Assembly (NCBI RefSeq): GCF_007004725.1
Contig: NZ_ML660163.1
Coordinates: forward strand, 1 to 64,000
Origin: Aliikangiella coralliicola
GTDB taxonomy: Bacteria; Pseudomonadota; Gammaproteobacteria; Enterobacterales; Kangiellaceae
Reading direction: 5' to 3'
DNA length: 64,000 nucleotides
The position numbers and the translations under genes were made by a program. Under the pieces are notes generated by a model. That model made no database searches and was not told where the DNA came from. It saw only the letters and a program-made list of their open reading frames with translations. Within the stretch, counting starts at the first letter, position 1. Every line of letters starts with the position of its first letter. This document shows, piece after piece, positions 1 to 9,206 of the stretch.

Positions 1-59
1 GAACTAAACCCAACCATCGACTGTTTTAACAGCAAAGGCTAAAGACAAGATAACAAAAA

Positions 60-79
60 TGGCCAAAAATATTTGGCCA
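60..79 (-). terminator. Intrinsic terminator of the first leftward gene
   Basis: An 8-bp stem TGGCCAAA/TTTGGCCA closes a 4-nt loop. Read on the minus strand it is followed by a T-run (TTTTTG). It lies about 100 nt past the stop of the minus-strand gene at 178-918. A second inverted repeat (GTCTGTTAG at 121-129 with CTAACAGAC at 153-161) lies between the two. Confidence 0.6.
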
Positions 80-177
80 ACGAATTTTATTACCTTGACT
101 TATTAGAGGTGTCCATATATGTCTGTTAGTTTTTTGTTAGTTTTTACCGCCCCTAACAGACGGCCTGTCAGCTTTTC

Positions 178-918
178 TTAGTTATCATCTTTTAAAGAAT
201 ATTTAACGAAAGTTCTTTTCGGATAGTGTTTTTTAGCCAATTTAAACATTTTTTTTTGCATTGAATAAGTTGAGGAATATGCCGCGTCTGCAACATGATA
301 CAGCCTGTTCGTGGTATGAAAGACCGAGTACGCCAAGTGTTTTCCAACAACGTCAGCAAGAGCGTCAGGTGTCGAAAACAAACTAATATCGGGTTCCATT
401 TGTAACTTTGGGTGAACTTGCTCTACGAGTATGTCGTGTCTCCGATTTGCATGATTAATTGCTGATCGAAATCTTTCCTCCTCAACATACAAATCGAGTA
501 AAAAAGTTGGTTCCTTTTCAATTAAGAAATTTAATGACTTATAATCTAATGCTATATGTTCAACCGTTCCATAATTAATAGCAGGACATGTTATGAATCT
601 AGATTTATCTTCTCGGAATTCATCAAGATTTTGCTTTAAGGTATGAAGTAAAAAAAACTGTTTTGCAATAGTAAATAAGGCAGTATTTATTGCTGTTACA
701 TGTTCTTTCTCTAATTCAGCTTCCCCTTTATCTCTATTTAGTTTAAATGCAAAATAGGCACCTATAAAAGCAGACATGATACCAATTGCTGCCTTTGTGA
801 GATATTCCAAGTTTTTCGGAATAACCTCTTGTTCAACAGCAAGTGAAGAAAAATACCAGACGTTTAAAACTAGTAATGCAAATAGGAGACCTAAGAACTC
901 ATTTGCAAATTTCTTCAT
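178..918 (-). CDS. Membrane-anchored protein of unknown function
   Basis: 246 aa, family not recognised. Two hydrophobic segments lie near the N-terminus (about residues 8-27 and 42-60), followed by a charged, mainly helical domain of about 180 residues that should be cytoplasmic. The C-terminal tail is basic (KKMFKLAKKHYPKR). The start is supported by GGAG eight bases before the ATG. The next gene upstream on the same strand (1146-1598) is 227 nt away, so an operon is uncertain. No motif gives a function. Confidence 0.7.
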   Translation of the reverse strand: MKKFANEFLGLLFALLVLNVWYFSSLAVEQEVIPKNLEYLTKAAIGIMSAFIGAYFAFKLNRDKGEAELEKEHVTAINTALFTIAKQFFLLHTLKQNLDEFREDKSRFITCPAINYGTVEHIALDYKSLNFLIEKEPTFLLDLYVEEERFRSAINHANRRHDILVEQVHPKLQMEPDISLFSTPDALADVVGKHLAYSVFHTTNRLYHVADAAYSSTYSMQKKMFKLAKKHYPKRTFVKYSLKDDN

Positions 919-1145
919 CTTGTTTATCTCCGCTAATAAACGACAACTACAAACATGCCCATAGTTTACATCTGTAGATGTGTTTTTGATTATGAATCAA
1001 AAGCACATTGGCTGCGGATAAATCTCATTTATCTCTCAAAAACCAAAGTATAACGGGCCAAGCTTATTTCACAATACACCACCAGAAACACTATGCTTAC
1101 TTGCCCAGCGTTGTGATAGTTGAGTAGTTTTTTATGTAACAAGGA

Positions 1146-1598
1146 CTAAAAGCAAAGTACTCGACAATGGAGAGTCTGATTCTCTTCAGCTCGGGCTCTA
1201 ATTACCCATGAACCAGCACTTTGCTTATTGACTGTACATTCTTTATTCCCACCAGCCCCACCGAAATTAAAAATTATTTCGTTTATTCCACAATAAAAAT
1301 GAATACTCGTAGTACTGGTTACTGAGTTATTGTTCCGAGCGACAGCTTCATAACTTCTTAACTTGAGATTTTTTATGTCAGTTCCATCTTGCCCGTCAAG
1401 ACCATCTTTTCCTTTAAACCTTGGGTCTTCATTAAATTTTCGTAGTAATACACCCAAGAAGTTCTCGTCATTTTTTATGTCATTTCCTATTTTTTCCAGT
1501 TGAACAGTTGTAACAACTTCATCTGTCTTTGTAACTAACCAAGTTATAAAGCTAGCTATAATTGCTGCGAATACCGCAACTGCTATCTCTTTTTTCAT
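1146..1598 (-). CDS. Small N-terminally anchored protein with a short collagen-like stretch
   Basis: 150 aa. One N-terminal hydrophobic helix (residues 4-22) is followed by a short helical linker and a Gly-X-Y run (GKDGLDGQDG, about residues 63-72), then a Cys-containing C-terminal domain of about 75 residues. The Gly-X-Y run resembles the collagen-like linkers of exported adhesive proteins, but three triplets are too few to form a stable collagen helix alone. An AGAGGGG site precedes the ATG. The C-terminal domain was not recognised. The protein is probably periplasmic and inner-membrane anchored. Confidence 0.65.
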   Translation of the reverse strand: MKKEIAVAVFAAIIASFITWLVTKTDEVVTTVQLEKIGNDIKNDENFLGVLLRKFNEDPRFKGKDGLDGQDGTDIKNLKLRSYEAVARNNNSVTSTTSIHFYCGINEIIFNFGGAGGNKECTVNKQSAGSWVIRARAEENQTLHCRVLCF

Positions 1599-2169
1599 TA
1601 TATAATCCCCTCTATAATTTTTGCTCTATGTTGGTCACAAAAATAACTCAAATTTAACACTCCAGAATAAGGCTTAGAATCACGCAAAATATGGTGCTAC
1701 ACGGTTGTAGCATTCAGATTGTGTTAATACTTAAAAAAACAGGAAAATAATCATTTCTAGCTTCAATACGAGTAGAAAGTCTGTTACTTTGGAATCAGCA
1801 ATATCGTTTATACAAGCAAGGGTCTAGATAACTTGCTGATTTTAAGTTCGCTTTGGGCTCCAACCTACAAAATCAAAAAAATGTATACACCTACGATTTC
1901 TTTTAGAAAGGTTAATGACACAAACGAACAAACCAACTCAAATAGAGATAAGCCCTCACTATAACCCAACCAAATCAGCAAAAGTCACTATTTTTAGATT
2001 TGTTAACCTATTCCACCGACTCAACAAATACCAACAGCCTCCATAAACTATTAAATAACTAAGATAAAGTTTTGAAAAAGCGTTGAAAGAGCAATGAAAA
2101 TCTATTGATCAGCTTAAATATTTGTTGATCGACGTATTAAGGAAGAGATTTAAACCAAACATTACAAAA
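1599..2169. other. Intergenic region without a recognised gene
   Basis: This AT-rich spacer of about 570 nt has no open frame with a plausible start. It holds TATAAT-like hexamers just upstream of the gene ending at 1146 (around 1599-1618) and a small hairpin (GCTACA/TGTAGC near 1693-1708). Nothing else stands out. Confidence 0.5.
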
Positions 2170-2189
2170 AGGGCCGGAATCCCGGCCCT
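2170..2189 (-). terminator. Terminator of the PKD/PPC protease gene
   Basis: An 8-bp GC-rich stem (AGGGCCGG with CCGGCCCT, AATC loop on the plus strand) is followed on the minus strand by TTTTT. It starts 11 nt after the stop codon at 2200, a textbook intrinsic terminator. Confidence 0.85.
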
Positions 2190-2199
2190 AAAAAAATCC

Positions 2200-4449
2200 C
2201 TATTCCGCATTCCCTCGCAGAGTCACTCCCGAATAAGTCCGATAGGCTCTAACACTAATATACCAGGTTCCCGCCTGAGGATTATCAACTGAACAATTCT
2301 CAGTATTACCCGATTTATAAGGACGACATTCATAACTGCTGGTTGTCGGCTCTGCGCCGAAACGAACATACAAATCAGCATCACCAGTACCACCGAAAAT
2401 ACTCGCAGTTAACGAACTCATTCCCGCAGTAACATCCAACGAATAATGCTTCCAATTACCAGTACTTCCAGAAAGATCTTCATGCTCAAAACCAACACCA
2501 CCCGTTGAGTCTGAATAATCTGCGACAAGTTGCACACCAGAATAATCCCTGTAAGCTCGCAACATTACATAGTAACGACCAGCCTGTGGCGAACTAAAGG
2601 TACAGTTTTCAGAATTACCATTTCTGTAGGGTCGACAGTCATAAGTACCAGTGGTTGGCTCTGCGCCAAATCTCACATATAAATCAGCATCACCGCTACC
2701 ACCACTAATATCAAAAGTCAGATTGCTGGAATTAGCAGGCACATCAATAAAGAAATGCTCAACTTCACCTTGCGAACCACTCAGGTTTGTTACCGGAACC
2801 CCTTTCGACAAACCAGGATTCAGCGGATCAGTGACCTGAACACTTTGTGTTTTAGCATTGGTATTACCGTCATTATCAGTAACCGTTAGCGTCACCGAAT
2901 AATTACCAGCGTTTGCATAAGTGTGGGTTGGGTTTTGAGAAGTTGACGAATTACCATCGCCAAAATCCCAACTATGGCCAGTGATCGTGCCATCAGAATC
3001 AGTACTTGAATCAGTGAAACTTACCACCAAATTATTCGCAGAGAATGAGAAGTTAGCCGTTGGATTACCATTAGGTGTTTCATTGTCACCAATTGGAATT
3101 TGCCCGCCAAAATAGCTAGAAACCTGTGGCCAGATTGCAGCGATTCTCACACCCTGGTTTTCACAACCACCGAAGTGATGAAGTGCGATAACTTTATTAC
3201 TGCTGCTAGCAAGTACCGGAGAGCCCGAGCTACCACCAATAGTGTCACACATATATCCCATATCAGTATTAGTGCCACGGCCGTTTGCAAACGGAGAATC
3301 GACTCGGCATAAGCCACCGGTATTCTCGTCACTCTCAATCGACAACTCTTTAGGATTGCCTGAACCGTGTTGCGGAATATACATCAGCTCTTGCGCAGTT
3401 GCGTCACGCACATCAAGCCCAAAATATCCGAAGCTGGAAATAGAGCTAAAGTTAGTCACGCTGAATAATGTGTAGTCAAGGGTATAATCCGTTTTGAAAA
3501 GATTATCACCAGTTACAATCGTGGTTGGCTCTAAAGTGCTTCCGCCACAGGAAGTGTTTTGGTAGTTAAACCAGACTTCAGTGTTTGACAACTCAGACTG
3601 ACTTTCAACACAGTGGTTGTTGGTGAACATATGATTCCCCGAACCAACCCGCCATGCAGTACAAAGACCAGAGCCATTGATCAATAGTCTGGCAACTGGA
3701 CGAGAGCGTTCAAACTCAGTGGGATAAGAAGACGCCCAACATTGCACATCACGTCGCTCATTCACACCACAAGTCGAACGTGTCTCAACACTATCCCAAG
3801 TGTTCGGTTGCATCATCAGCTCAATAGTCTCAGGTGGAAAACCTTCCATAATATGATCGATAGCGACCTTGTATGGACGATTACCATTAGCACCTTTAAC
3901 ATACTCAATGATTGCAGTGTCACCAAGAATTGATAATGCAGAAAAGCTGGAAACACCGTCATCGCCTGCGTTGGCGTCTAGCGTGAACTTCGATGGATTT
4001 TGCCCACCATACCGGTGAACCTGAGTACCCGCTTTATTTTTAACTTCGACATAGCTTCCAGCAGGAATTTCAAATTGACTAAAGTGAACTTTAATAAAAC
4101 TTGCGCCAGGTTTTCGAATAACAACTTTCTGTTTATCCTGAGCATCTAAAGCATTACTATTTAATGTTGATAACGATGCGCTATCGCTTAAGGCCGCGTT
4201 AAACTTAACGCGCGAAGCAACCGTTACCATTTGCGGTTGAAGTTCATCAACCTGTGATGCGTGACCCTTTTTAAAGGCGTTTTTGACCAGTGTTGAAGTA
4301 CTAGCCGATTTTAATAATTTTAATGCCTCTGATTCAGATGCATCTTTCTGGCTAGATTGATTACCTACTGCGTTTAAACAAAACAAACTGAATAAAGCGA
4401 CTAAAAATTTACCTGTAGTTTTTAGTGTTGCTGTTATTTTTTGTTTCAT
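2200..4449 (-). CDS. Secreted trypsin-like serine protease with PKD and two PPC domains
   Basis: 749 aa from the ATG at 4449, chosen because AGGAGGG precedes it and the protein then begins with a signal peptide (basic start, hydrophobic core LVALFSLFCLNAVG). The protease domain shows His279 (TNNHCVES), an Asp in TDYTLDY and Ser408 in GGSSGSPV, the triad of a chymotrypsin-fold protease of the lysyl-endopeptidase/V8 style. A PKD domain (WDFGDGNSS...TLTVTDNDG) and two homologous PPC (pre-peptidase C-terminal) domains with DADLYVRFG and ENC motifs follow. PPC domains are often cleaved off after export. It probably digests extracellular protein. The longer upstream frame (another 31 aa) lacks signal-peptide character. 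Confidence 0.9.
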   Translation of the reverse strand: MKQKITATLKTTGKFLVALFSLFCLNAVGNQSSQKDASESEALKLLKSASTSTLVKNAFKKGHASQVDELQPQMVTVASRVKFNAALSDSASLSTLNSNALDAQDKQKVVIRKPGASFIKVHFSQFEIPAGSYVEVKNKAGTQVHRYGGQNPSKFTLDANAGDDGVSSFSALSILGDTAIIEYVKGANGNRPYKVAIDHIMEGFPPETIELMMQPNTWDSVETRSTCGVNERRDVQCWASSYPTEFERSRPVARLLINGSGLCTAWRVGSGNHMFTNNHCVESQSELSNTEVWFNYQNTSCGGSTLEPTTIVTGDNLFKTDYTLDYTLFSVTNFSSISSFGYFGLDVRDATAQELMYIPQHGSGNPKELSIESDENTGGLCRVDSPFANGRGTNTDMGYMCDTIGGSSGSPVLASSSNKVIALHHFGGCENQGVRIAAIWPQVSSYFGGQIPIGDNETPNGNPTANFSFSANNLVVSFTDSSTDSDGTITGHSWDFGDGNSSTSQNPTHTYANAGNYSVTLTVTDNDGNTNAKTQSVQVTDPLNPGLSKGVPVTNLSGSQGEVEHFFIDVPANSSNLTFDISGGSGDADLYVRFGAEPTTGTYDCRPYRNGNSENCTFSSPQAGRYYVMLRAYRDYSGVQLVADYSDSTGGVGFEHEDLSGSTGNWKHYSLDVTAGMSSLTASIFGGTGDADLYVRFGAEPTTSSYECRPYKSGNTENCSVDNPQAGTWYISVRAYRTYSGVTLRGNAE

Positions 4450-4833
4450 TTTAACCCTCCTATTTTTATATATGTGAATTTTATTTACAGTTTTTTTACT
4501 ACTCCTCTTTTCCAATCTCACACTCAATAAAGCTGCCTGCACAAGGAAACTGCTTTGAACTAATCAAAAACAGCCACATCGTAAACAACCCAAATAAAGA
4601 ATGAGAACAACTAGAAACTTTTTAAAATAAAATTTTCGTCAGTTGTATTTTTTATCGATACTAGAAACCAACAGAGCTTCTGGGGGTTACTCTTGTTTAG
4701 AATCCAGTTCGTTTGTTATTAACTATCTGTCGAAAATGCTTTTAAACTCTTTTTAAAATTGGTCTTCACCAAAAAGATTATTGGGAAAACCTCGTCGTGC
4801 TTTCGGTCAAAAAATTAAATTACATTGAAAAAA
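4450..4833. other. Intergenic region between two protease genes
   Basis: The spacer is AT-rich. It should hold the promoter of the protease ending at 2200, but I could not assign -35/-10 boxes with confidence. No gene seen. Confidence 0.4.
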
Positions 4834-4855
4834 GGCGCTACCTCTCGGTAACGCC
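4834..4855 (-). terminator. Terminator of the subtilisin gene
   Basis: A 9-bp stem (one G-U pair on the minus strand) with a GAGA tetraloop is followed by TTTTTT on the minus strand, about 20 nt past the stop of the gene ending at 4876. Confidence 0.85.
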
Positions 4856-4875
4856 TTTGCCAACCAGTTAACGAT

Positions 4876-6333
4876 TTATTCGTCAAGAAAACGCAAACTC
4901 AAAATTCCTTCTTCGTGAGGGAAGTTAAGAGGGTTGCCATCGTTATCAGGCTCAGTTGAATAAAATGCTGGTGTAATCGCATTATCAACTAACATTTGAC
5001 GGACATTTTGGAAAGCAGAAAAGTCGAGCGACTGAGGATGCTTTTCCATCACTAACGCAGCTGCACCGGCAACGGCAGGAGATGCCATAGAAGTACCGCT
5101 AAGCAGCAAGTTCGCATGAGTACGATTTAGTGAGACGATAGTGTCACCTGGTGCTGCAATGGTAATTGCGCCAGATTTTTTGTCGCCCCAAGTATTAGGT
5201 CCATCACCATAGTTACTGAAGTTGGTGAAAACCGCTTCGCCAGTAGAATCATCATAGGTAGTGTAAGAGCTTACTGTGATAGTCGAGTTGAAGCCCGCAG
5301 GTGAATAACCGGCAGCGTCATCAGAACTATTACCCGCAGCAACTACAACAACCATTCCTTGATGAGCAGCGTTACAGTATGACTCAGCAACAAAGTTGTC
5401 ACCGACATAACCAGTATCAGTACAATCACCTGGATCAAGTGAAGTTGGGCCACCCAAACTCAAGTTTGCCACTGCAGGCTCGCCGCGTCCCAACATATCA
5501 AATACTGCCCAGTTTAAACCGGCCAATATTGAAGAACCAGGACAACTACCCGCATAGGTACAAACCTTAACAGGGTGAACAATCGCTTCAGGTGCCATAC
5601 CTAATGCATTAATCGCGTTATCGCCAGCAGCTACAGTACCGGAAACGTGAGTTCCGTGACCATTGTCATCAGAGAACGGCATTGGACATAGTTTTTTGTT
5701 TGATGGCCAGTTACAAAACTCCGGCGCATAACCTAAACCAAGATTGTCCTTAATATCTTTTTGACGAACATCAACACCTGTGTCCAATACATAAACGTGT
5801 TGATCAGCGCCACGATAAGCTGAAGAAGCAGCACCTGAATCAATCGGCCCTTGAGGAACAACTTGTGGCCAGTCGATTAGTTTTCTCTTCTTCTTGGTAG
5901 TTTTCAAATCCTTTATTTTATGTTTCTTTTTGTTGCTCTGATAAAGACCAGGATCGAAAATGGTATAAATCTCATCTTTATATACCCCTTCAACCTGACT
6001 ATCATTTTGCAACGCTTCAAACTGCTCTTGTGTTACAGTCGCAGAAAAGCCGTGATAAACATTGTTATAAATGTGTTTTGGCGTAATCTTTTTATTGCTA
6101 ACGAAAGATTGCACCGCTCTTTTTCTGTTTTCACCCTGCATTTGATGTAGCCGTTGAGTACTCATGCTTTGTGCATTAAGACTTCTGTTAGCACTCACAG
6201 AGAAAGGCATTTGTTCGTTTTTAAGTTTAACAATGACATCAATAGTATCGGCCGAATAAGCTATAGTGCTGGCAGAAGACAGCGCAGCAAAAACCATACT
6301 AGCAACAAGTGTTTTATTTGCTTTAAATTTCAT
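4876..6333 (-). CDS. Secreted subtilisin-family (S8) serine protease
   Basis: 485 aa. It has a signal peptide (cleavage near AYSA-DT), then an I9-like propeptide (about residues 28-125) that should act as chaperone and inhibitor. The S8 catalytic domain has Asp184 (VLDTGVD), His226 (GHGTHVSG), the oxyanion Asn in VVAAGNSS and Ser415 (LSGTSMASP), so all catalytic residues are intact. A basic linker rich in Lys/Arg between propeptide and catalytic domain (about residues 134-152) is a likely maturation site. AAGGAG precedes the start. The gene lies 31 nt after a lipoprotein gene on the same strand, suggesting co-transcription. Confidence 0.93.
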   Translation of the reverse strand: MKFKANKTLVASMVFAALSSASTIAYSADTIDVIVKLKNEQMPFSVSANRSLNAQSMSTQRLHQMQGENRKRAVQSFVSNKKITPKHIYNNVYHGFSATVTQEQFEALQNDSQVEGVYKDEIYTIFDPGLYQSNKKKHKIKDLKTTKKKRKLIDWPQVVPQGPIDSGAASSAYRGADQHVYVLDTGVDVRQKDIKDNLGLGYAPEFCNWPSNKKLCPMPFSDDNGHGTHVSGTVAAGDNAINALGMAPEAIVHPVKVCTYAGSCPGSSILAGLNWAVFDMLGRGEPAVANLSLGGPTSLDPGDCTDTGYVGDNFVAESYCNAAHQGMVVVVAAGNSSDDAAGYSPAGFNSTITVSSYTTYDDSTGEAVFTNFSNYGDGPNTWGDKKSGAITIAAPGDTIVSLNRTHANLLLSGTSMASPAVAGAAALVMEKHPQSLDFSAFQNVRQMLVDNAITPAFYSTEPDNDGNPLNFPHEEGILSLRFLDE

Positions 6334-6364
6334 GTTTAATATTCTCCTTGGTTAACTTATCCGA

Positions 6365-7222
6365 TTATTTCGCGAACTTCGAAAGAACAGAGTGATTAAA
6401 CATAATCTTCGTGCTCTTTGGTAATGGGATGACCATTCCATTGCTAAAGTGAAGTTTCAAATCAGTTTCAGTAAGGTTCTCAGTGTTATTAAGGATGGCC
6501 TCGATGACACTTTTAGTTGCTTTCTGATTTTTAACTACAATTTCATTAAATCCTACACCATTAGTTTTGAATCCAAGATCGAATCCGTCAACTGCATGGC
6601 TTTTTCCATCAAGCTCTATCGCATTAACCGTTAAAGTTAACTCACTCACTTTTCCGCCGTTACTGATTAATGTGGTCAGTAATTCAGAAGCACTTTTTAC
6701 TGAAGACTGAAGATCCCAGTCCATGCTATCAATTTCTTGTGCAGGCGCTGTCATGGCTAAAATCAGGCCAGGCTCAATCCAGTTGCCATCATCATCAAGA
6801 GGTTGTGTTCTAAGGAAGTTATCTAAAAATCCATTGGTGTTAGGATCTTCGTCAACCGCAATCCAGTGTCTACGGAAGTCTCCGCCGGAAAACCCAGTTG
6901 CGCGATGGAAAGTATCAGCGTCTGGAATGATATCAGGGCGATGAGGTAAAGAACTTGGTACAACATTTTTGTAACTGGTAATCGTTGATTTAAATTTAAA
7001 GCTGCTTTTCATCCAGTCTCTATTACTGTATTTCACAGAATAAACATAGGTGCCGTCGTAATCACCGAAACCAGAAATAACTGCATTCAAAGAAGGAACA
7101 TAGGCTTCGTGTTCCGTCTTATGTCCTGGATGGCCGGGATAGTCGGAATAACCGCAGCCAGAAGCCAAAATAACAAAAGCCAAAGCAAATATTTTGACTA
7201 ATTTTTTTTTCATTCTTGACAT
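6365..7222 (-). CDS. Putative lipoprotein encoded upstream of the subtilisin
   Basis: 285 aa from the ATG at 7222, which has AGGAG seven bases upstream; the open frame runs 17 codons further but without signal character. The N-terminus is a lipoprotein signal (KKLVKIFALAFVILASGC, lipobox LASGC). The mature part holds no recognised family; it contains a segment VDEDPNTNGFLDNF that looks like an acidic loop and may bind calcium. Encoded directly before the S8 protease, it may be a substrate, partner or surface anchor; that is inference from position only. Confidence 0.75.
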   Translation of the reverse strand: MSRMKKKLVKIFALAFVILASGCGYSDYPGHPGHKTEHEAYVPSLNAVISGFGDYDGTYVYSVKYSNRDWMKSSFKFKSTITSYKNVVPSSLPHRPDIIPDADTFHRATGFSGGDFRRHWIAVDEDPNTNGFLDNFLRTQPLDDDGNWIEPGLILAMTAPAQEIDSMDWDLQSSVKSASELLTTLISNGGKVSELTLTVNAIELDGKSHAVDGFDLGFKTNGVGFNEIVVKNQKATKSVIEAILNNTENLTETDLKLHFSNGMVIPLPKSTKIMFNHSVLSKFAK

Positions 7223-7548
7223 TATCAATCTCCTATCGAAATACTTACCTTGAACAGAAAGTTCAAGATACATTCCTCACATTGCAAATTGTGTTAAAGA
7301 AAAGACCGCACCGAAGCTCAAATTAAAAGCGACTAATTAAAACTGCGACATGGCATCAGTTCCATACAGAATTGTCGAGAAGTGAATAGCTGAAACTGCG
7401 AGTTTGCTAACTGCGAACACAACTAATACCGACTTGGAACGCTAAAAAAATTAGCACAGAGTTTTACTTGTAGCTAGGTAATATTCACATTAGATTAGAT
7501 GAAACTAATTTAGAAAGATGAAGCCAATCTAAAAAAATAAAAGATCAC
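7223..7548. other. Divergent promoter region between lipoprotein and second subtilisin
   Basis: This spacer of about 325 nt separates the leftward lipoprotein-subtilisin unit from the rightward protease at 7549. A small hairpin (GCTAA/TTAGC, about 7441-7455) is visible. No gene and no clear operator seen. Confidence 0.4.
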
Positions 7549-8979
7549 ATGACAACAACATCCAAAAATGATACAAATAACTTTCGTGCTTCAAATCACC
7601 AATCTCCAATGGAGATAAGACTCTTCAAAACAATTATAAAATCTCTTTTTTATATCGCGACTTTAGGTTTTGCTTTAGCAACAAAACTATACGCGAACAC
7701 TCATTTTAATAATCAGAAAAATGAATTCTGTTCATCGATAATTAAGAAATGCATTCCAATAGACTCGCTTATTAGAAAAAAAGCAAACACTCACATTGAA
7801 AAGACAAACACTCAGCAATGGTATGTAGAATTTGATCAAGAGATTAATCAAAATTCTCTTCAAGAGATTTTTGAAAATCATCATCTAAGTAAAGTTGAAG
7901 CTCGGCAACTTGTACAAAGATTGGCATTACAACTTAATAAAAATTCTGTGAATAATTACATCAATAAAAAACTTTTAGAAAAAAAACGGTCAATAAAAAG
8001 CATTAAATATATTGCGTTGAACAACTCGGCGATTTTTAGTTTTACAAAAATTGGCAACGCCCTTTCTGGTAATAATCTCGAAAACAATATCAGTACACAT
8101 GACACAAAAATAAATGCGGACGGTCAGCAAAAGTCTCCCGCGCTGACCATAGCTGTAATCGATTCAGGGGTTAGCACAAAGCATGAGCAATTAAACTCAA
8201 TTTCAATCACTCAATTTAACCCTTTGGACAATGATTACTCGATAAAAGACACAGGGTTAGGACACGGAACTGGAATTTTAAGCTTGCTAGCGGCTAAAGG
8301 CGTTAATGGACAACAACCTGGCTTATTGCCTGACGCGAATTACCTATCATGTAACGGCTTGCCTGGCGGTAAATATAAATTTTTGACTACTTTACAATGT
8401 ATGAACTGGATTTTTCTACAACCAAAAGTAGACGTGCTTGTGAACGCCTGGCTCGCCTCAACACCTGGCTGCAAAAACGAATGGAACTACCCAATTCAAG
8501 TTTTGTGGTTGGCCAATACCGTTCCAGTATTTGCGGTAGGAAATTATGGAAAATCTCAGGAAACAAATTATTCTCCTGCGAACTTGAATCCTTTTGGAAA
8601 CTCAGTCCCGCTATTATCGGTGGGTGCTATTGAAGAAAACGGCCGGCGACTAGAAACATCCAGCTTTGGCCTTAGCCAATGCGCTGAAAATCGAACATTG
8701 CCAACAATTATGGCGCCTGGTAAAGACCTTACAGTCGCCGTTCCTTTTACGCCAACCAGTTATCAGCGTGTTAATGGAACTTCATATGCCGTAGCTTTTG
8801 TGGGTGCAGCAATCGCACGACTATTAATGATGTTTCCAGAGATCTCCAATGAAAAAATTACAAACTCACTTTTAGAGACCGCTGACGACTTAGGAGAACC
8901 TGGAGTTGACTCGCACTATGGGCATGGAAAGTTTGATCTTAGTCGTACAATAAGTAAATTACGAGCAGAAAAAAAGTAG
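7549..8979 (+). CDS. Second S8 (subtilisin-like) protease, divergent from the first
   Basis: 476 aa. The S8 core shows Asp205 (AVIDSGVS), His239 (GLGHGTGIL), Asn in FAVGNYG and Ser412 (VNGTSYAVAF), so the triad is present, but the His motif is GHGTG rather than GHGTH and the Ser motif is GTSYA rather than GTSMA, a divergent branch. The N-terminal 150 residues are rich in Lys/Asn, with a hydrophobic segment (SLFYIATLGFALATKLYA) that fits a signal peptide if translation starts at 7609; the start at 7549 leaves a 20-residue preface and neither start has a strong ribosome site. Asn/Lys-rich codon use differs from the neighbouring protease. Confidence 0.85.
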   Translation: MTTTSKNDTNNFRASNHQSPMEIRLFKTIIKSLFYIATLGFALATKLYANTHFNNQKNEFCSSIIKKCIPIDSLIRKKANTHIEKTNTQQWYVEFDQEINQNSLQEIFENHHLSKVEARQLVQRLALQLNKNSVNNYINKKLLEKKRSIKSIKYIALNNSAIFSFTKIGNALSGNNLENNISTHDTKINADGQQKSPALTIAVIDSGVSTKHEQLNSISITQFNPLDNDYSIKDTGLGHGTGILSLLAAKGVNGQQPGLLPDANYLSCNGLPGGKYKFLTTLQCMNWIFLQPKVDVLVNAWLASTPGCKNEWNYPIQVLWLANTVPVFAVGNYGKSQETNYSPANLNPFGNSVPLLSVGAIEENGRRLETSSFGLSQCAENRTLPTIMAPGKDLTVAVPFTPTSYQRVNGTSYAVAFVGAAIARLLMMFPEISNEKITNSLLETADDLGEPGVDSHYGHGKFDLSRTISKLRAEKK

Positions 8980-9089
8980 CTCATTCCTCAAACCGACATA
9001 AGCTCTTTCATTGGATTTTTCTCGCACTTTCCAGTGTTTCTTCGAAGCATTCTGTTCTCCATTTTTCAGTAATAACTGTAAATACCTAG

Positions 9090-9105
9090 TACGTAGAACT
9101 ACGTA
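9090..9105. promoter_or_regulatory. TACGTAG inverted repeat upstream of the signalling operon
   Basis: TACGTAG, two bases, then CTACGTA form a perfect 16-bp palindrome about 100 nt before the GGDEF/EAL gene. A related CTACGTA lies at about 15222 just after the FixJ-type regulator gene. It could be the binding site of that LuxR/FixJ-type regulator; this is inferred from symmetry and position. Confidence 0.35.
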
Positions 9106-9206
9106 GAAATATTACTTACACGGGGTATTTCAACGGATTTCAATCGGCTTTCCAATTCTCTACTATTAAGGTCAACGCGCTTATCGGTAACAAAGTGGTA
9201 GGCATT

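Noticed and set aside
776..964. Plus-strand frame opposite the first gene
   Set aside because: Short, no ribosome site, no domain; shadow of the minus-strand coding region.
9195..9206. GTG start for the GGDEF/EAL protein
   Set aside because: It adds only four residues and lacks a better ribosome site than the ATG at 9207; the ATG at 9225 remains a fair alternative.
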